From Durusdinium trenchii (lineage: Eukaryota; Sar; Dinophyceae; Suessiales; Symbiodiniaceae): a stretch of 64,000 bases of DNA. Both the position numbers and the translations under genes were made by a program. The stretch is from NCBI GenBank assembly GCA_963970005.1, contig CAXAMN010029027.1, positions 1,722,287 to 1,786,286 on the forward strand. Direction: 5' to 3'. This document shows positions 11,582 through 24,400 of the stretch, piece by piece (within the stretch, counting starts at the first letter, position 1; each line of letters starts with the position of its first letter). Below the pieces are notes generated by a model, which was not told where the DNA came from, did no database searches, and saw nothing but the letters and a program-made list of their open reading frames with translations.

Positions 11582-14500
11582 GTAGGTGAAGTGACCTGAA
11601 CGTTCGGACCGTAACCTGGCGTACCGAACTGGGATAGTCGAAGGTTCGGGTTCTTCAACCTCTGGACGAGCCGAACATACGAGCCGGTGTTGGAGTAGAT
11701 GGCTCAAGGAGTGGATGGCCTTCTTTTTTAGCGGTGGTGCGGTGTGGAGGAAGGTGGAAGGTGGTGGAAGGTGTTCTTTCGAACAAGTGTGAGGTGAATC
11801 CGCTTGAAAGATATTGGACATCTATATATAAACATCTATAAAGGCTGGTGTTGATTTTGATGCCTACTGTCGCTGTGGCTGAGAAGGTTCAGCTGTTTAG
11901 TGGACTTCCTATGTGAGGCCATCTTGGACCAAGTCGGATGCGCCAAACACATGCCCCGAACGTTTGCCCCATCCCAAAAATCCTCCACATCACTCGCAGT
12001 CTTTGGGGATGATTCTTGTGGAGCTTTTTGGGAACTTCGCTCGCCTCGTGGACCTACACCATCAGTACTATATAGACACTCCTCGCATGGCATGTATGGC
12101 CTGGCAACAAAACCAAGCCCTTCGGGACGTCCAAACACACGACTCCTCTCTCTCTCTCGGACGGCCGGTGCAGTCGACGACGGACCGGTTCTGCGGTCCG
12201 GGGGTGATGGTGATGGATGGCCCCTACTGCAGGCCCCGAGAGGCTCAGAGAGGCCCAGACAGGACACCCAGACAGGACACCAACAAGGCTCTCCGGTGTC
12301 GAATAAAAGAACCACATCTTCCACCGGAGCTCCGCTGGGGCCGCTCCCATCGGTGGATCGGGCTTGGGAGGTGGAACCATGAACCAAGGAGTTCGCAATC
12401 GCGAAAGGAAAAGGTTTTCCATGGCTTGAGGCCCAACGGGAAACGAACCCTGTCAATGGCACATCACCAGCGTCATTTTCAGGTGTCGCCCTCAATACCC
12501 AGACACTCCATGAGACTGCCAAGTCGGACTGCCGCCCCAAACAGACCCCCCAAACCACCACCACCCCTGGCCGTTTTGGGGCGGCAGTCCGACATGGCAG
12601 TCCCTTCTTCGGGTTGTGTCTGGGAGTCTGGGAGATGTTGAGCCTTGAAGACTCCAAGTTCACCTGGAGACTGAGTTCACCTCGAGTCCGGTGACGGTCC
12701 GAGTGTTATAGACGAGACGGTCCGAGGATGAGTGGAGTGATTGAAGTGATTTGGAGTCTTTGGAGTGGAATTTCTCCACCCCTACCCAGACACGACCCGT
12801 CTGGGACTGCCATATAATGCCGATCAATTGGGGTGGTTGGAGGGGTCAATGTAGGTATATAAGGCAGTCCCATGGAGTGTTTGGGCATGTTTGGGCTATG
12901 AAGTTGGATTTGTAAGGTAATCAAAAGAACAGACAGACTCAGTTCGGCTCGTTGAGTCTTTCTCAGTGCTGTTCTTCCTCAGTTCTCTTTCTTCAAGCGA
13001 GACAGAGGAGATGACAGGAGACACCTGCTCCACCTGCGCATTTGACTTACTGAGGTTTGGGAGCGTTCGCAGAAGGAAGGAGAGCAATATTTGCCGAAGC
13101 GCTTACTGAAAGGCCTTGCAACGGGGTTGCCCGAAGCGTTTGTTTCTGGCTGCTTTGAATCAACCATTGCCACAAAGGAGTCTCTTTTCTATTCAAGCCT
13201 TCCTTTGGTGTCCCTTTCTTTCTGACAAACCAGGACTTGTTTTGGGGGACGTGTTTGAAGTCCTTTAGTTACTTAGACCCTTGGGCGTCCGGATCCAAGA
13301 AAAGGAGTCAACCGAGACAGGGTGCTCCAAGCAACGCAAAGCCAACCAGCAACCCGCATGGACATTGGTCGCCGCGCGGTTTTCCGTTGCCAGGTTTGCT
13401 ACCAGAAGGGCTGTTGGAAAAGTACTTCATCTATCAGGAGCAGTGCAGGGCACTGAATAAAGCATTTCCAAAAGAAGTCGAACCACATTTCCCCCCCCGT
13501 CCCAATAGATACAAAACCTCTTAGTTATCTTGTTGTGTTGTTCAGAAAGGAATGAAATTCATTCGTGCGGCCACCACATCTTCTGGCTTTGCAGTTTCCA
13601 TCAATCTCTCCTGTGAAATATGGACATATCAATATGTTTCGATCGCCTTCTGCGTTTTCCTCCGCTGCTTTTCGAAGAGAACGTCTTCGACCGCCTTGAG
13701 CGCTCCAGCTCGGTCGAGGAGAATGAAACGCCTTGGAGAGCCATCCGAGGGTATCCAAAGACACCGGAGGGCGAGGAGGAGGGGTGCCCCTCCAAAAATC
13801 TGACTGCTTCTTGTCCAATGACCATTTTGCTACTTGTTAGTCTTCTTGTCAGTGATGGGATTGGAATGGATGATTTGGATCGCAGAGAGACGCTAGTGAA
13901 TTCATTTCAGAAAGCTCATCAAATTAATCTAGACTGAGTGATTGAGTGCATGTCTTAACATATAGTAGCTATAGGTGCGCAAAAATTGATGCATGATGCA
14001 TCTACTGATTTTCTGCACCTCACGCCTGAAATCAATGTACCGACTTCTCTGGTCAGTTGTAGAGGACCGTGATCCCGACCACCTCTTGGAGATCAAGCTC
14101 ATTAAGGTGGGCAAGGTACCTTGCACCGCACACCGTGGCTGGTGTGCGCTGGTGCGGAAGCGATGGAAAGCTGCAGGGCGCAAGCCGTGGTTCTTGCTGA
14201 ATCTGCTTTATGCCAAGGACGAGTCGGTGGCGGCGGGCGTGGTGGTTTTGAGTTCTTTTGTTTTTTTTGGAGAGGATCTGCTCGAGATAGTGGTGGCTTC
14301 GAGGGAGGAGAAACACGGTGTGTGGTGAGTTGTGATCAATGGTGGTTCGATTGACAAAGTTGACAAAGAGTCAAGGAGCATTTGAAGCAGCTTGCTGCCT
14401 ATTTTCACAACACCAGCAAAGCAACTGTCCTCCAATATATTATATTCTGCTATATATGAACGAATTTCCTGAGAAGTACCCATCTCTCGCCCTTCGCCGC

Positions 14501-15282
14501 GTGAACACATGTCACAGTCGCTTCCGTTGAGTCATGCATGTCAGCTGCATGACTCGTCTCACCCCCACCACTTCGGTCCTCGCAATTCCCGCTGAAAGAC
14601 CCCTTTGGGATGCGTGTCACTTCCTCCCTGGATGCGTGTTTGCTTCTCTTCGATCGAGACAGACCAACAGAGGTTGAATGACCGGTATTTTAGGTGACGG
14701 GTCCTATTTACCGTCACTGGCTACCTTTTTTTGGGACTGTCGTCTTTCGTGTGACCTGGCTCTTCTGCGTCCGACTTGGGGCCGATGTGACAGGAAGGCA
14801 CACCCTTGCACTCCTTGGCCAGAACCTTGGTGCGCCTGGAAAACCTGTCCTTCATTTTGGCCTGGACGGAGCAAGATCCGCGCAAGGTCGATGGCCGCCC
14901 GGCAGCACGGGTCGAATGGGTCGAACCGCGGCCACGGAAGCGGCTTCGGTGTGTTCAACCAGAGAGTCCAGCAGACTCCAGTCATTTGATGATCATCTGG
15001 CAAATCTGCCATCATCCCCCGCAAGAACCGGTTTTCCGACACCTGAACATGGCAAGGTCATACGTGACACGTGAGGTGTGATCGTTTCTTTCCAATTTGT
15101 TTGGATCTATCCAGATGTGGGAGATCCCGAATCCGAATGGCCCTGGCTGGGTAGACTTGATCTCCTTAGTTACTCAGCCTGGGATCAGAATATGCATTCA
15201 CATATGGGGATGGGTATGCGTGGGTCAAAAACCTGGAGCCCATGTAGCTTGACCTACCTGGGAAGGTAGGTCAACCAATGAG
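11582..15282. other. Mostly non-coding stretch with hairpin repeats
   Basis: It holds the 127-bp inverted-repeat element at 12498-12624 and a second sequence sharing its GGGACTGCC ends near 12800-12870. Segments near 13.4 and 14.1-14.3 kb (encoding DRDPDHLLEIKLIK and WFLLNLLYAKDE) could be exons but lack clear boundaries. Confidence 0.45.
12498..12624. mobile_element. MITE-like element with long inverted arms
   Basis: Outer ends are CCCAGACAC and GTGTCTGGG. Inner arms at 12514-12541 and 12574-12602 are about 28 bp with one mismatch (core GTCGGACTGCCGCCCCAAA). The loop is only about 32 bp, so the RNA or single strand would fold into a strong hairpin. No coding capacity. Confidence 0.65.
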
Positions 15283-15438
15283 GCGCTGCTGGATGCTGTC
15301 ATCCGTCCACGCTCCCAAGGCGCCCTCGACCCTCCCATCGACTTCATCGAGCTGCCGCGACTCCTCTTGTCCTTCACCGTGCGACGCGGCGCCGACGGCT
15401 CACGGGGCTTGTGGAGTTTGGACCACGCAGAGCTCTCG
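15283..15438 (+). CDS. Long P-loop gene exon: LPRLLLSF block
   Basis: 52 codons, phase 0 at both ends, between CCAATGAG| and |GTTCC. It encodes LLDAVIRPRSQG, then IDFIELPRLLLSF and GLWSLDHAEL. ELPRLxLSF followed by LxSLDHxxL is a hallmark block of the family N-terminal to the P-loop. Confidence 0.75.
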
Positions 15439-18400
15439 GTTCCTTTAGGAGCACCCAGCTACGCGCGCACGCAGGACGGGAGGACGGGGCGACGCAGAGC
15501 GTGCTTGGATGAGCAGAACGAGCATGGAGAAGGGACTGTGAGGGAGAACGACCATGTTTTGCGTGGAATGGAGGTAAAAACAAACATGGTCTTAGGTGGA
15601 AGGGCCACCCGGATGAACAAGGGGTGACTTCCGAACGTTTCAAGCCGAACGTTTCTTTTCCATCTGTGAACATAAGCTGTTCGTCTCTGACGAACGACGA
15701 ACGACGAACGACCCGCTCTCCTTCGATCCGTCGAGGCAGCGAAGTTGCTGGAGCCGATGCCGCATTCGCTGCTGCTGCAGACCTCCAATGCCCAGTTCTT
15801 CGCGCTGCTGCCGAACATCAAGGCGCACAAAAAAAAAGAGGAGAGAGCTGAACAAAGACACAGGGGCTTAAGCATGGGGAGGGTGAAGTGATATTAATGT
15901 CCAGACAGTTGGATGTCAAAGCAATCCAAAGCAACTTCCGTTTATATTGAGCCTTTCAAAGCAATGTGTAGTTGGAATCTTTTGCAAGAAGCAAATGACA
16001 CAGTTGATTGCTGTTGCTGTTTCTGCTGTTGGCTTGCAACGCTTTGTGAGCTTTTTGGTTTCGTCTAATTCAACGAATAAACTCCAATGTAGCTTCTGAA
16101 CGAAACATCGCTCAGAACCTCATTGGGGGTTTGTGACAGACGGTGATGTCCAAAAACCAGAAGAACCCGACGCCTTCAGAAACGCTTTGACATGCTTTGA
16201 CATGGGCTTGGAGCTATTGGACCTCTTTCCCTTCCGCCACCGGTCCTTCTTCAGCTGCGGCCGCGCCCTTAGGTGCACCGTCCCCACGTGGACACGGACC
16301 CCTTCAGCACGGAGCTGGTCCTGGAGCGCGGGAACTCCGAGCCTCGAACCCCACACTGACCGGCGTGGCAGGGCAACGAAGGACATCAGTCGAAGAGGAT
16401 GGGTTGTTTGGGAGAAGAAGGAGACCCACACTCACACCGACCGGCTCGGGACCGAGGTTTCTCGCCAGTGCCATGCCAGTTGGGCAGCATGCATGAATAA
16501 GCCATTTGCTACGCCAAGATACTTCAATAAGTATACTTCAAGACTCTTTAAATTTCATGTCACATTATAGAACTACTAAAACAGAACCTGCTTCATGTTC
16601 ATGTTCCAATACGATCCTTTACCTTTCAACATATGCCACAGTCGGACAGTCGCGCTTCTCTGCTTCGTGGCTCGCGCCTTCCTTCTCGCCTTCCCGCGCG
16701 CCCGCGCGGCGGTTTCAACGATGACCTGCCAACGACGACCCGAGGAGTGGTGGGGCCGGGCGAAGAACAAGACCTTCTTGTACCCAGTGCCTTGGGCCAA
16801 CAGAAAAACAGGGTATATCCTTCCAGCCAAAAGCCACATAATATGATCATGGTCAATTATACGTTAGTCAGTTATATATGTGCCAGGTTTTTCGCCAGAC
16901 CGAAACAGAACAATTCTCTTATAAAGCCAACCATTTAGTTTAGTCATTTGAACCTATACATAGTATTCCTGAAGCATCTTGAACCCAGTACTTTCTGGGC
17001 AAAAGGAAGTTAGGCATCATCCTCTAAGATGGTCGAACGCAAATGGAACAACCCAAAGCATGCGGTGGGACCCAACACATCCGCACCATGAAGAGATCTC
17101 CCCATGGAACGGACCCCTGAGAACGACCTGGTTTGGAAGACTCAGAACAGAACGACCGTGTCATCTTGTCCGGTGGGCACTTGTGTCATCTGGTCTTCCA
17201 ACTTCCAACTGGAAGTTCTCTGTTCTTTTGTTCCCTGCCCTGCCTGCCCTCACCTCTTATCGATTTGACCCCCCTTTCTTTCAACCGGGCCACCGAACAT
17301 ACGCAGCCTCACGCCAAGCGCGCGCGTCGCTACCTCCGCGGTGTCTCCGCCGGTCCCGTCGCGTCGTCCCGAGGTGCATGCGTCACGGTCGTTTCTGCAG
17401 ACGCCCACGTTGGCCTCGGCGCTCTACGTGATGATGCTACGCTGGATGAACCGCGATTACCGAGGCGCGCGCGAAACCACCGCGAACAGAATCTCGATCT
17501 CGATGTCTTTTTCCATTCGGTTCCGATGGGAGCACCGGAAGTGCTTGAGACGAGGGGCACCGGCTGACTGTGACTGACGCGTAGGGAGGCCGGGGGAGGT
17601 CGGAGAGCACTGGGTGGGAAGTGGTCCGGGGCTGATGATGTTGGTCAAGAAGGAGGTCTGGGTTTCTGTGAAAGATACATGTTGTAAGGATTTGTAAGGT
17701 GATTTCTGCCTGTTGAACGATGAACAGAGCAATGGCATCCAGGGGTGGTACCGACCCCAACCAGTGGTTGAACGGTTTTCCTGGCGAACTGGAGCGTCGG
17801 TAGTTAGTTCGGTAGTTGTCCGGGTGGTTTAGACATGTTTCGACGGATGCCGTAAATAGTAGCAAGGCATGTGATCAAACCGACATCCGCAAGGCACGTT
17901 TGAGATGAGTTTCCTTCGTAGGGTTCCATTCTTCCAATTCAGTGGCCTCGTAGAAAGGCTCCTCTCTCGGGCACTTTGATGGATGGTAAGCATGGGTTCA
18001 GTGCCCAAACATGGCAAGCTGTCAGAGGGTGTCCCACCTTTTCTCATTGATCCCTTTTCAAAACCTCCCATCCGGTCTGGCTGGGGATCGACATGGCTAC
18101 ACCCCAAGCACAATATATATTAATATATGCTCACTGAGGAATAGTTCATGTTGACCATCCCTGTCGCGAGCCAGGTGTGGCTGCTTTGGTCAGCGCCGTT
18201 GGCACTGATAGCAAGTACGAGGAGAGTGGAGCAGGTGTTGATCGAAGTCGTGAAAGATAATGAGAAGGCTGTCTTGAGTTTTCTCTTGAGAAGCAAGAGG
18301 GTAGCCGCAGGAGGCTTGTTATTGATTTGTCAATAAGTGGCTGTTTGCCTGATACATTATGGGGCGCCTCACCCTTGTGACGAGCGGCTTCTGTTTGAAA

Positions 18401-21400
18401 AGGAGACATCTCCACTGCTTGGGTGACGGTGCGATGTTCGATCTCCCCTTTAGCATCCTTTAGCCGCTTTAGCCCTTCTGTTTTTGGTACGGATTGGGTT
18501 GTTCAAGTGGCGGAAGTCTTCAACGGGGCCTCATGGGCTGCACAATGATTCTTAGCACTTCTCCAACTGCCGTCAAAAGCTGTTACTGTTGGTGGAACAC
18601 CCCGTTCTCCGATCTCGTAGCAGACATGACTGTACAAGTGGATGTACATGTGACACACTGGACCACAAAAAAACATCTTCAGACCCTTTTGTAGAGTGGT
18701 AATGGAACCGTGATGGGAGCCTTGGTCCACGTGAACGGTGCAAAAAGCATCATTTCCAGGATGTTTCTAGAGCTTGCTCATGCCCTCACAAGTCCTCTGG
18801 TGTTCCTTTGTATAGATCGAAGCCTGGGCGTTCGGGGTGCTTTTATCACTAGTGTGCGTTCCGCAGACGCGTCCACGAGGTGCGATCCGGCGATGGGGGC
18901 TGGAGCCACCCAGGGTCGGGGCTGGAGGAAGGCAGGTTTGGGGCGCCAGGAAGATGAGATGCAGATCTTCAAGCACTTGGGTCGGATCACCGATCCACAT
19001 CCAGATTCCCATGCCAACCGATTGCAGGCGCCACTTCTGAGTGGAAGGTTCCAGTGGTTCGGGGCCGCCCTCAACGCGCGGGTTTCTGCATGGTGAAGCG
19101 GCTCGGGGTCGACTGGGCCGTTGTCTTCTTCCGACTCAAAGGTCTTCGTGGAGAACGGATGAGCTGCAAGATATGTTGGTTTGTTACAGAAAAAGACCTA
19201 CTCTTGGGTATCAAAACTTGAAGAAAACAAATCCCCTTGCATACCATCATCACATCATCACGAGTTGTTTCAATCAAAAAAGTGACCAGAAGATTCACAT
19301 CTCCATGCAACAAGTTCCTGGAGGATGCCTGTAAAGGGAACCCTTCAAAAAGGAAAACCCGTTCTCCGTACTTGTCCGGACTCGTACTCAGACTTCCCAA
19401 TCGATATCCTAAGGTCCGTATGTCCAAGGATATGACCAAAGATCCTCGTTTTTTTCTACAAAGGTTATAGTACCAGCACCTTCATGTCGGGGTCACCTGG
19501 CTGGTTTCGCCCCAGCCCACCATCCGGAATCTCCAGACAGGACACCCCGGCCTTGAAGGCCCAGGGTTTCCACGGTGCGGACGCTTGACGGGTCGGGTGT
19601 GCCGGGTCGGGTTGTCGGATGGCGCAGCACAGTGTGTGCAGGTGTCTTTGGCGGTGTCCGATGCCAACATGGAGCTCCCTTGGGACTTGCTGGATGAATC
19701 GGCTGGATATCTGGGGAAGCTGGCCCATGTGACCGCAAGGCGGGGCAGAGGTTCGGGCCAGGGCGTTTTTGGGGAGGACACTCGAGGACACTTGCTGTAC
19801 CTACCCTGTTCAAGACTCACGTAGACCCTGAAAGCCACTGGATTGGCAAAGGAAAACAGTCGTTCAGGGTGCCATTCGACCCGGCTCCATGTGGGTTTTG
19901 AGTGTAAACTGCGGCCGGAAACCTCTTCGGTTTCAACCGCATGAACCTGGAGCAACGAAGCGCATCGGCGGTCGACCAGTCCCAGTGACGCCTGGGCCAT
20001 CGGTCGACCACCTGTCTCGACCGGTCGAAGCATGGTGCGGCACGGAGCTGGGCGTGGTGGTTCTGCCGAGGTCACGGCTGTCGGAAGATTATGAGCTTCG
20101 AAGCCTACAGCTCTGCCAACAGATCCGGAAATGTTTGGAGATCATTGAGAATGAGGTGAGAGGGCAGGAAGTTGGGAGGCTGGTTTGAGGACATGTTTGA
20201 TGGCGGTAGGACAAGAAAAGTGGGTGCTTCAGGATGTATCTTACTTGGGTCCAGCTTCTGGTCTTTTTTGGCCCCCCGCATTTGGGCCTCCATTCTCCCA
20301 ACCACCTATATGACCTATGGCTTCCAAACTCTTGCCAGAGATCAGGTGTCGCTGCTGCGGCAACGTTGGTGGGGTCAGTGGGGCGCGGCGCGCATCAAGC
20401 GCTTCGTGGAGCTACTGGAAAGCGACGCCTGGGCGGCAGGGAGAGAGTGACAGCCTAAGGTGGATCTACTGCCCTAGGCCTCCAGTCGTACCTTCTGAGA
20501 AGGCGTTTGGGGTGGGTGCCAGGAGGGTCGAGTCATACCTTCTGAGGAGGTACTGTACGACTGGAGGTGGATCTACTGATTACCTTAGCTGTGGTATTCA
20601 TGCGGTGTTGACCATTCTCCTTTTGGTTTCCGGGTCAGCTTGGCTGTGATGATCGTCCTCCTCTTGGACTCAAGAAACCCTCAGAGACCATCAGTCAGCC
20701 ATTCTGGGATGTTTGCATGCCTTTAAACTTAAACCAAACTTGCATCTTCTTTGCAGAAGCTTGAATTGTACGGTTTCTCCCCTCCCACAAACATCCTCCT
20801 CCTTTCTCTGATCATCTTCCCAACTCAACAGCTCTCTGAATTACACATCCCTGACGGAATCCCAGACAGTTTGGATCCTTGCCCGATGTCCCTTCAAACC
20901 AAAGAACAGTTCCAGGCCGTGCTCAGTCCAGGCTCCTCCCTTGGAGCTCAGGCAGTGCTCAGTCGCTCGCACCCAGGTCACCCGGCCGAGTCCTGACCCA
21001 GGTCACTGCCCGGTCGACTTCGCGAGGTCGCACCACGCCACCGAACACGCGCGAACCGCGTGACGCGGCGTAAAGACCGAGGAGAAGGAGCGGAAGCTGG
21101 CGAACTTTCAGGAAGCCCAGGAGGTGGAACAATGGCTTCGTCAGCTGACGCGCGCCTCGGTTTTCGAAGGGCGTCGTGGAACTGGGCGGACACCGGCGGA
21201 GCGGTGGGGGTTTTAGGGGCACACCTGGAGGATAGGAAGGGGAAGGGATGGAGATGTTTATGTTTTGTTTTCAAGAGAGGGGGTTCCGTTACAGGCTTTT
21301 TTTTTGACACCGAAAGACATGGACATTGGACATGCCATGTCTGCTGTGGTGGAGGGGTATATTGCAGTAATCAGTAAACTGTAGAAGCCTCAGAGAGAAA

Positions 21401-24400
21401 GTTTGAGAAGATCACCTTGGAAAATCCATTCCCAACATATATACCAGGAGCATCCAATGGGTGTCCTGGCTGGACTACCCTGCACTACTCACGGATCCCC
21501 AGCCAGACACCTAGACAGGATGGTCCAGGTAGTTGGTATGTTTGGGTACCCGGTGCGCTTGCACTGTCTTGCTGCGACTTGGGCCCTTACGACCACATGG
21601 CTGACATCTTCTGTCTGTGCTTGACATGTCCAGAAGCACCGGCCCCTTGAAGTTGTGGCCTCCGGGGCTGAGTTCTCACCCGAATCCATTCGGAAGTATC
21701 GCTTCTCAAAAACAGTCCCAGCTAGCTTTCCAATCTTTGATTTGTGGGCTCTACTTAGAGAAAAAAGGGGGGTCCTTTTCTCCAGTTTGCCTGGTTCTCC
21801 GGTTCGATCCGCTCACACCGTTTTTTCGAATGCGCTCAAGGGAACAGGTGCCCGGCACGTGGTGAGCCCCTCGGCCCCTCGGAACCGAGGCAAGATGCGT
21901 GCGTCCCAGCTACCACAGACGAAGGAGGAGATCCGCTCAATGGCGCTGAAGGCAGATCCGACAGCAATCGACTCGACGTCAGCGAGGAATTCACATGTTT
22001 GGACGGATGAGTTGTACTAGATGAGTTCATCCTATGGGTCTTGCCAGTGTAAAGAAGAAGACGTGGAACTTAGGAATCCGCCAGCCATGAACTACTGTGT
22101 CATCTCTCTTGTTTAGCTTTTCTTTTTTTCAGGATGTTTGAAAGTACACTTGGAACCTGCTCGCTTCACGGGATGTTCGGTTCGGACACAAGCGATGATA
22201 GATGTGACTTCATAGGCTGGTTGATCACATGATGGCCACTTCTTCATAGGTTGGTTGGTCACCTTTGAACTAATGCAGGAGGCATTCGATCAATAATCCC
22301 AGAACAATGTAACACCATGCAACACCTCTCAAAAAAGGTGGTTGATGAACCCAGATTCTACATGATGTTTGCGTGGAAGTTCGCTTGCAGAGGAAGTGCG
22401 CTGCATGGCGCCACTTCATGGCGCCACTCCCAGGTCTTTGGCGACTACAACGTCGATCCGAACGTCGAACTGGCCCTCGACAACCGCGACCCGGAAAGCT
22501 CGGAGACGGTCCGGGAGACGGTCCGGGAGACCTGGTGGTACCCTGTGGTCTTCTTGAGGGGAGGCAGCTGTTTGTGTTGGGGGGGGCCACAGGTGTTGCC
22601 CTTGTCTTCTGATGACATCGCTGCGATGTGGAGCAAGCATGAGGAAGCGGTTTGAGCGCGCGCCCTGCGCTTTTTTCCACAGACTGGCCACCAGGACGGC
22701 GGAAGACATCGAAGCAGAACATGCCCCTTATAACCTTTCAACTGCAAAGAGGAGAGACTTCAAGAGATCGAAGACCGCCCAAGTACCTTGGTACTGTACA
22801 CCTTGTACCCGGTCGCGGCGTGGCCAGAGCTCCCAAAAAGGAGTCCGGCTGCAAGTTGGTCTGTAGAAGATCCCTTTCCAACCTCCATTGAAGCTCTATT
22901 TCTTTAAAAGCAGAAAATCTAAGTGGCACCAAGAAAGAAAACTGCCTGCTGGCGTTGGGGCAACATGCATCCGAAATAGCAGGACCATGGGATTAAACAC
23001 AGACCATTGACCAATATGTGCACACTTCCTGTGCACAGGTCAACTGACAACCACCTGGTCTTTCACAGATCTCAGGTTCCAAATACTTGGAACGCCTGGG
23101 CGGCCGCGACGGCGCGCGTCCCGGCGAGCCGCTCCAGTTGCATTGCCCTCATCGAGCAACCCGGCTTCTGGGGATTGGTCCTGACCCATTTGGTGACCAT
23201 GATAGACACCCATTCACCTCTAAGGGGCTGTGATTAGACACCCCTTCACCTCTAAGGAGTTCTTTTTTTTGGGGGGGTGTTTTCATGCTTCTTTACGCTG
23301 CTATATAATGAAACCATGGGGCTTGGGGGTCTCACTTCTCTTTTTATCGAGTTGTGGACAGTATTTTGTGGAGGTGTTAATCGTTGTGGTTTTGACCAGA
23401 TTTAGTCATGGCTGTTGATAGACAAGTTCTCCTTCAACTGGATTAGGCTAAATGCTTAATTAGGATTAATTAGGTGGTTTCACCGACGATTTTCTACATA
23501 AAAGCCCTATGACCTGTATTGTTTTTCTTGTCAAATCTGATTTATCTCTGCACGCCTGCTGCCTTCGAGTTGATCCTGAATCTCGTGTACAACTGTCAGA
23601 CAACCCTTTTGCAAAGAGTCAGGCTTGCGGGCGCATGTACTAGCTCTAGAAGTCCTCAACAGCACACTTTACTCTGAAGCAGCGCGCCAGAGCAAGTCTG
23701 CTCCAGCAAAGCTTCCCACGCTCTCTCAAATCTTGCAGCTAAGGTGTTAGGCATGCACCGTTCAGCCGCGAGAACGATTGCTATCTCATCAACAAACACC
23801 AAAATATAACTCTCCTGGAAGTAATAGCCATGCAAAGAACTATATTGCCCTTCAAAAGCGCTTTTGCCAAGCACTTTTTGCCAGGCTTTTCCATTTGTTC
23901 TGTGTTTTGAATGCGGCTTTCGACACACCGCGGTGAAACGACGCGTTCGACACACGGCGGGAGTTTGCGGCGTTCGTGCGCGGCACGCGAGGCCAGAGAG
24001 TCACTTTGGCAGACACATCAAGACCAGAACGCGCCTCGGACGTGTCCAGGATATGGCGACACGCAAGACACGCTGCCCAGCAGTTTCTCCTTTTTGGGGG
24101 GGGGTTCACAACCTGCTTTTCTGGCCGTAAATGGAGAGACTGAGAGACCTGTGACCAAATGCTATGGGAGGAATAGTCTTTCTACACTGAAACCTCAGAA
24201 GTAGGATCATCATTTTCGACTGAACCAGATCTTCTCCTCACCTCCAGTGTTCCATCCGCCACCAGATCTCTTACTCTTTATCCGTTCCAACCCCCGAACT
24301 CCAGTCACGGTGCCCAAACCCGCGCCGTTTCACCCGCGCCGCCCGTTCTTGCACACCGGGTCGGGACTCCGTGCCGGCTCGCGGGGGCCGTTGGAGCCGA

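Noticed and set aside
11653-11706. TGGCTCAAG at 11700 as a possible spliced-leader relic
   Set aside because: Only 9 bases match and upstream bases differ; expected by chance about once in the window on both strands.
21801-21810. GGTTCGATCC, resembling a tRNA B-box
   Set aside because: No A-box or acceptor-stem pairing at the right distance; the surrounding bases do not fold as a cloverleaf.
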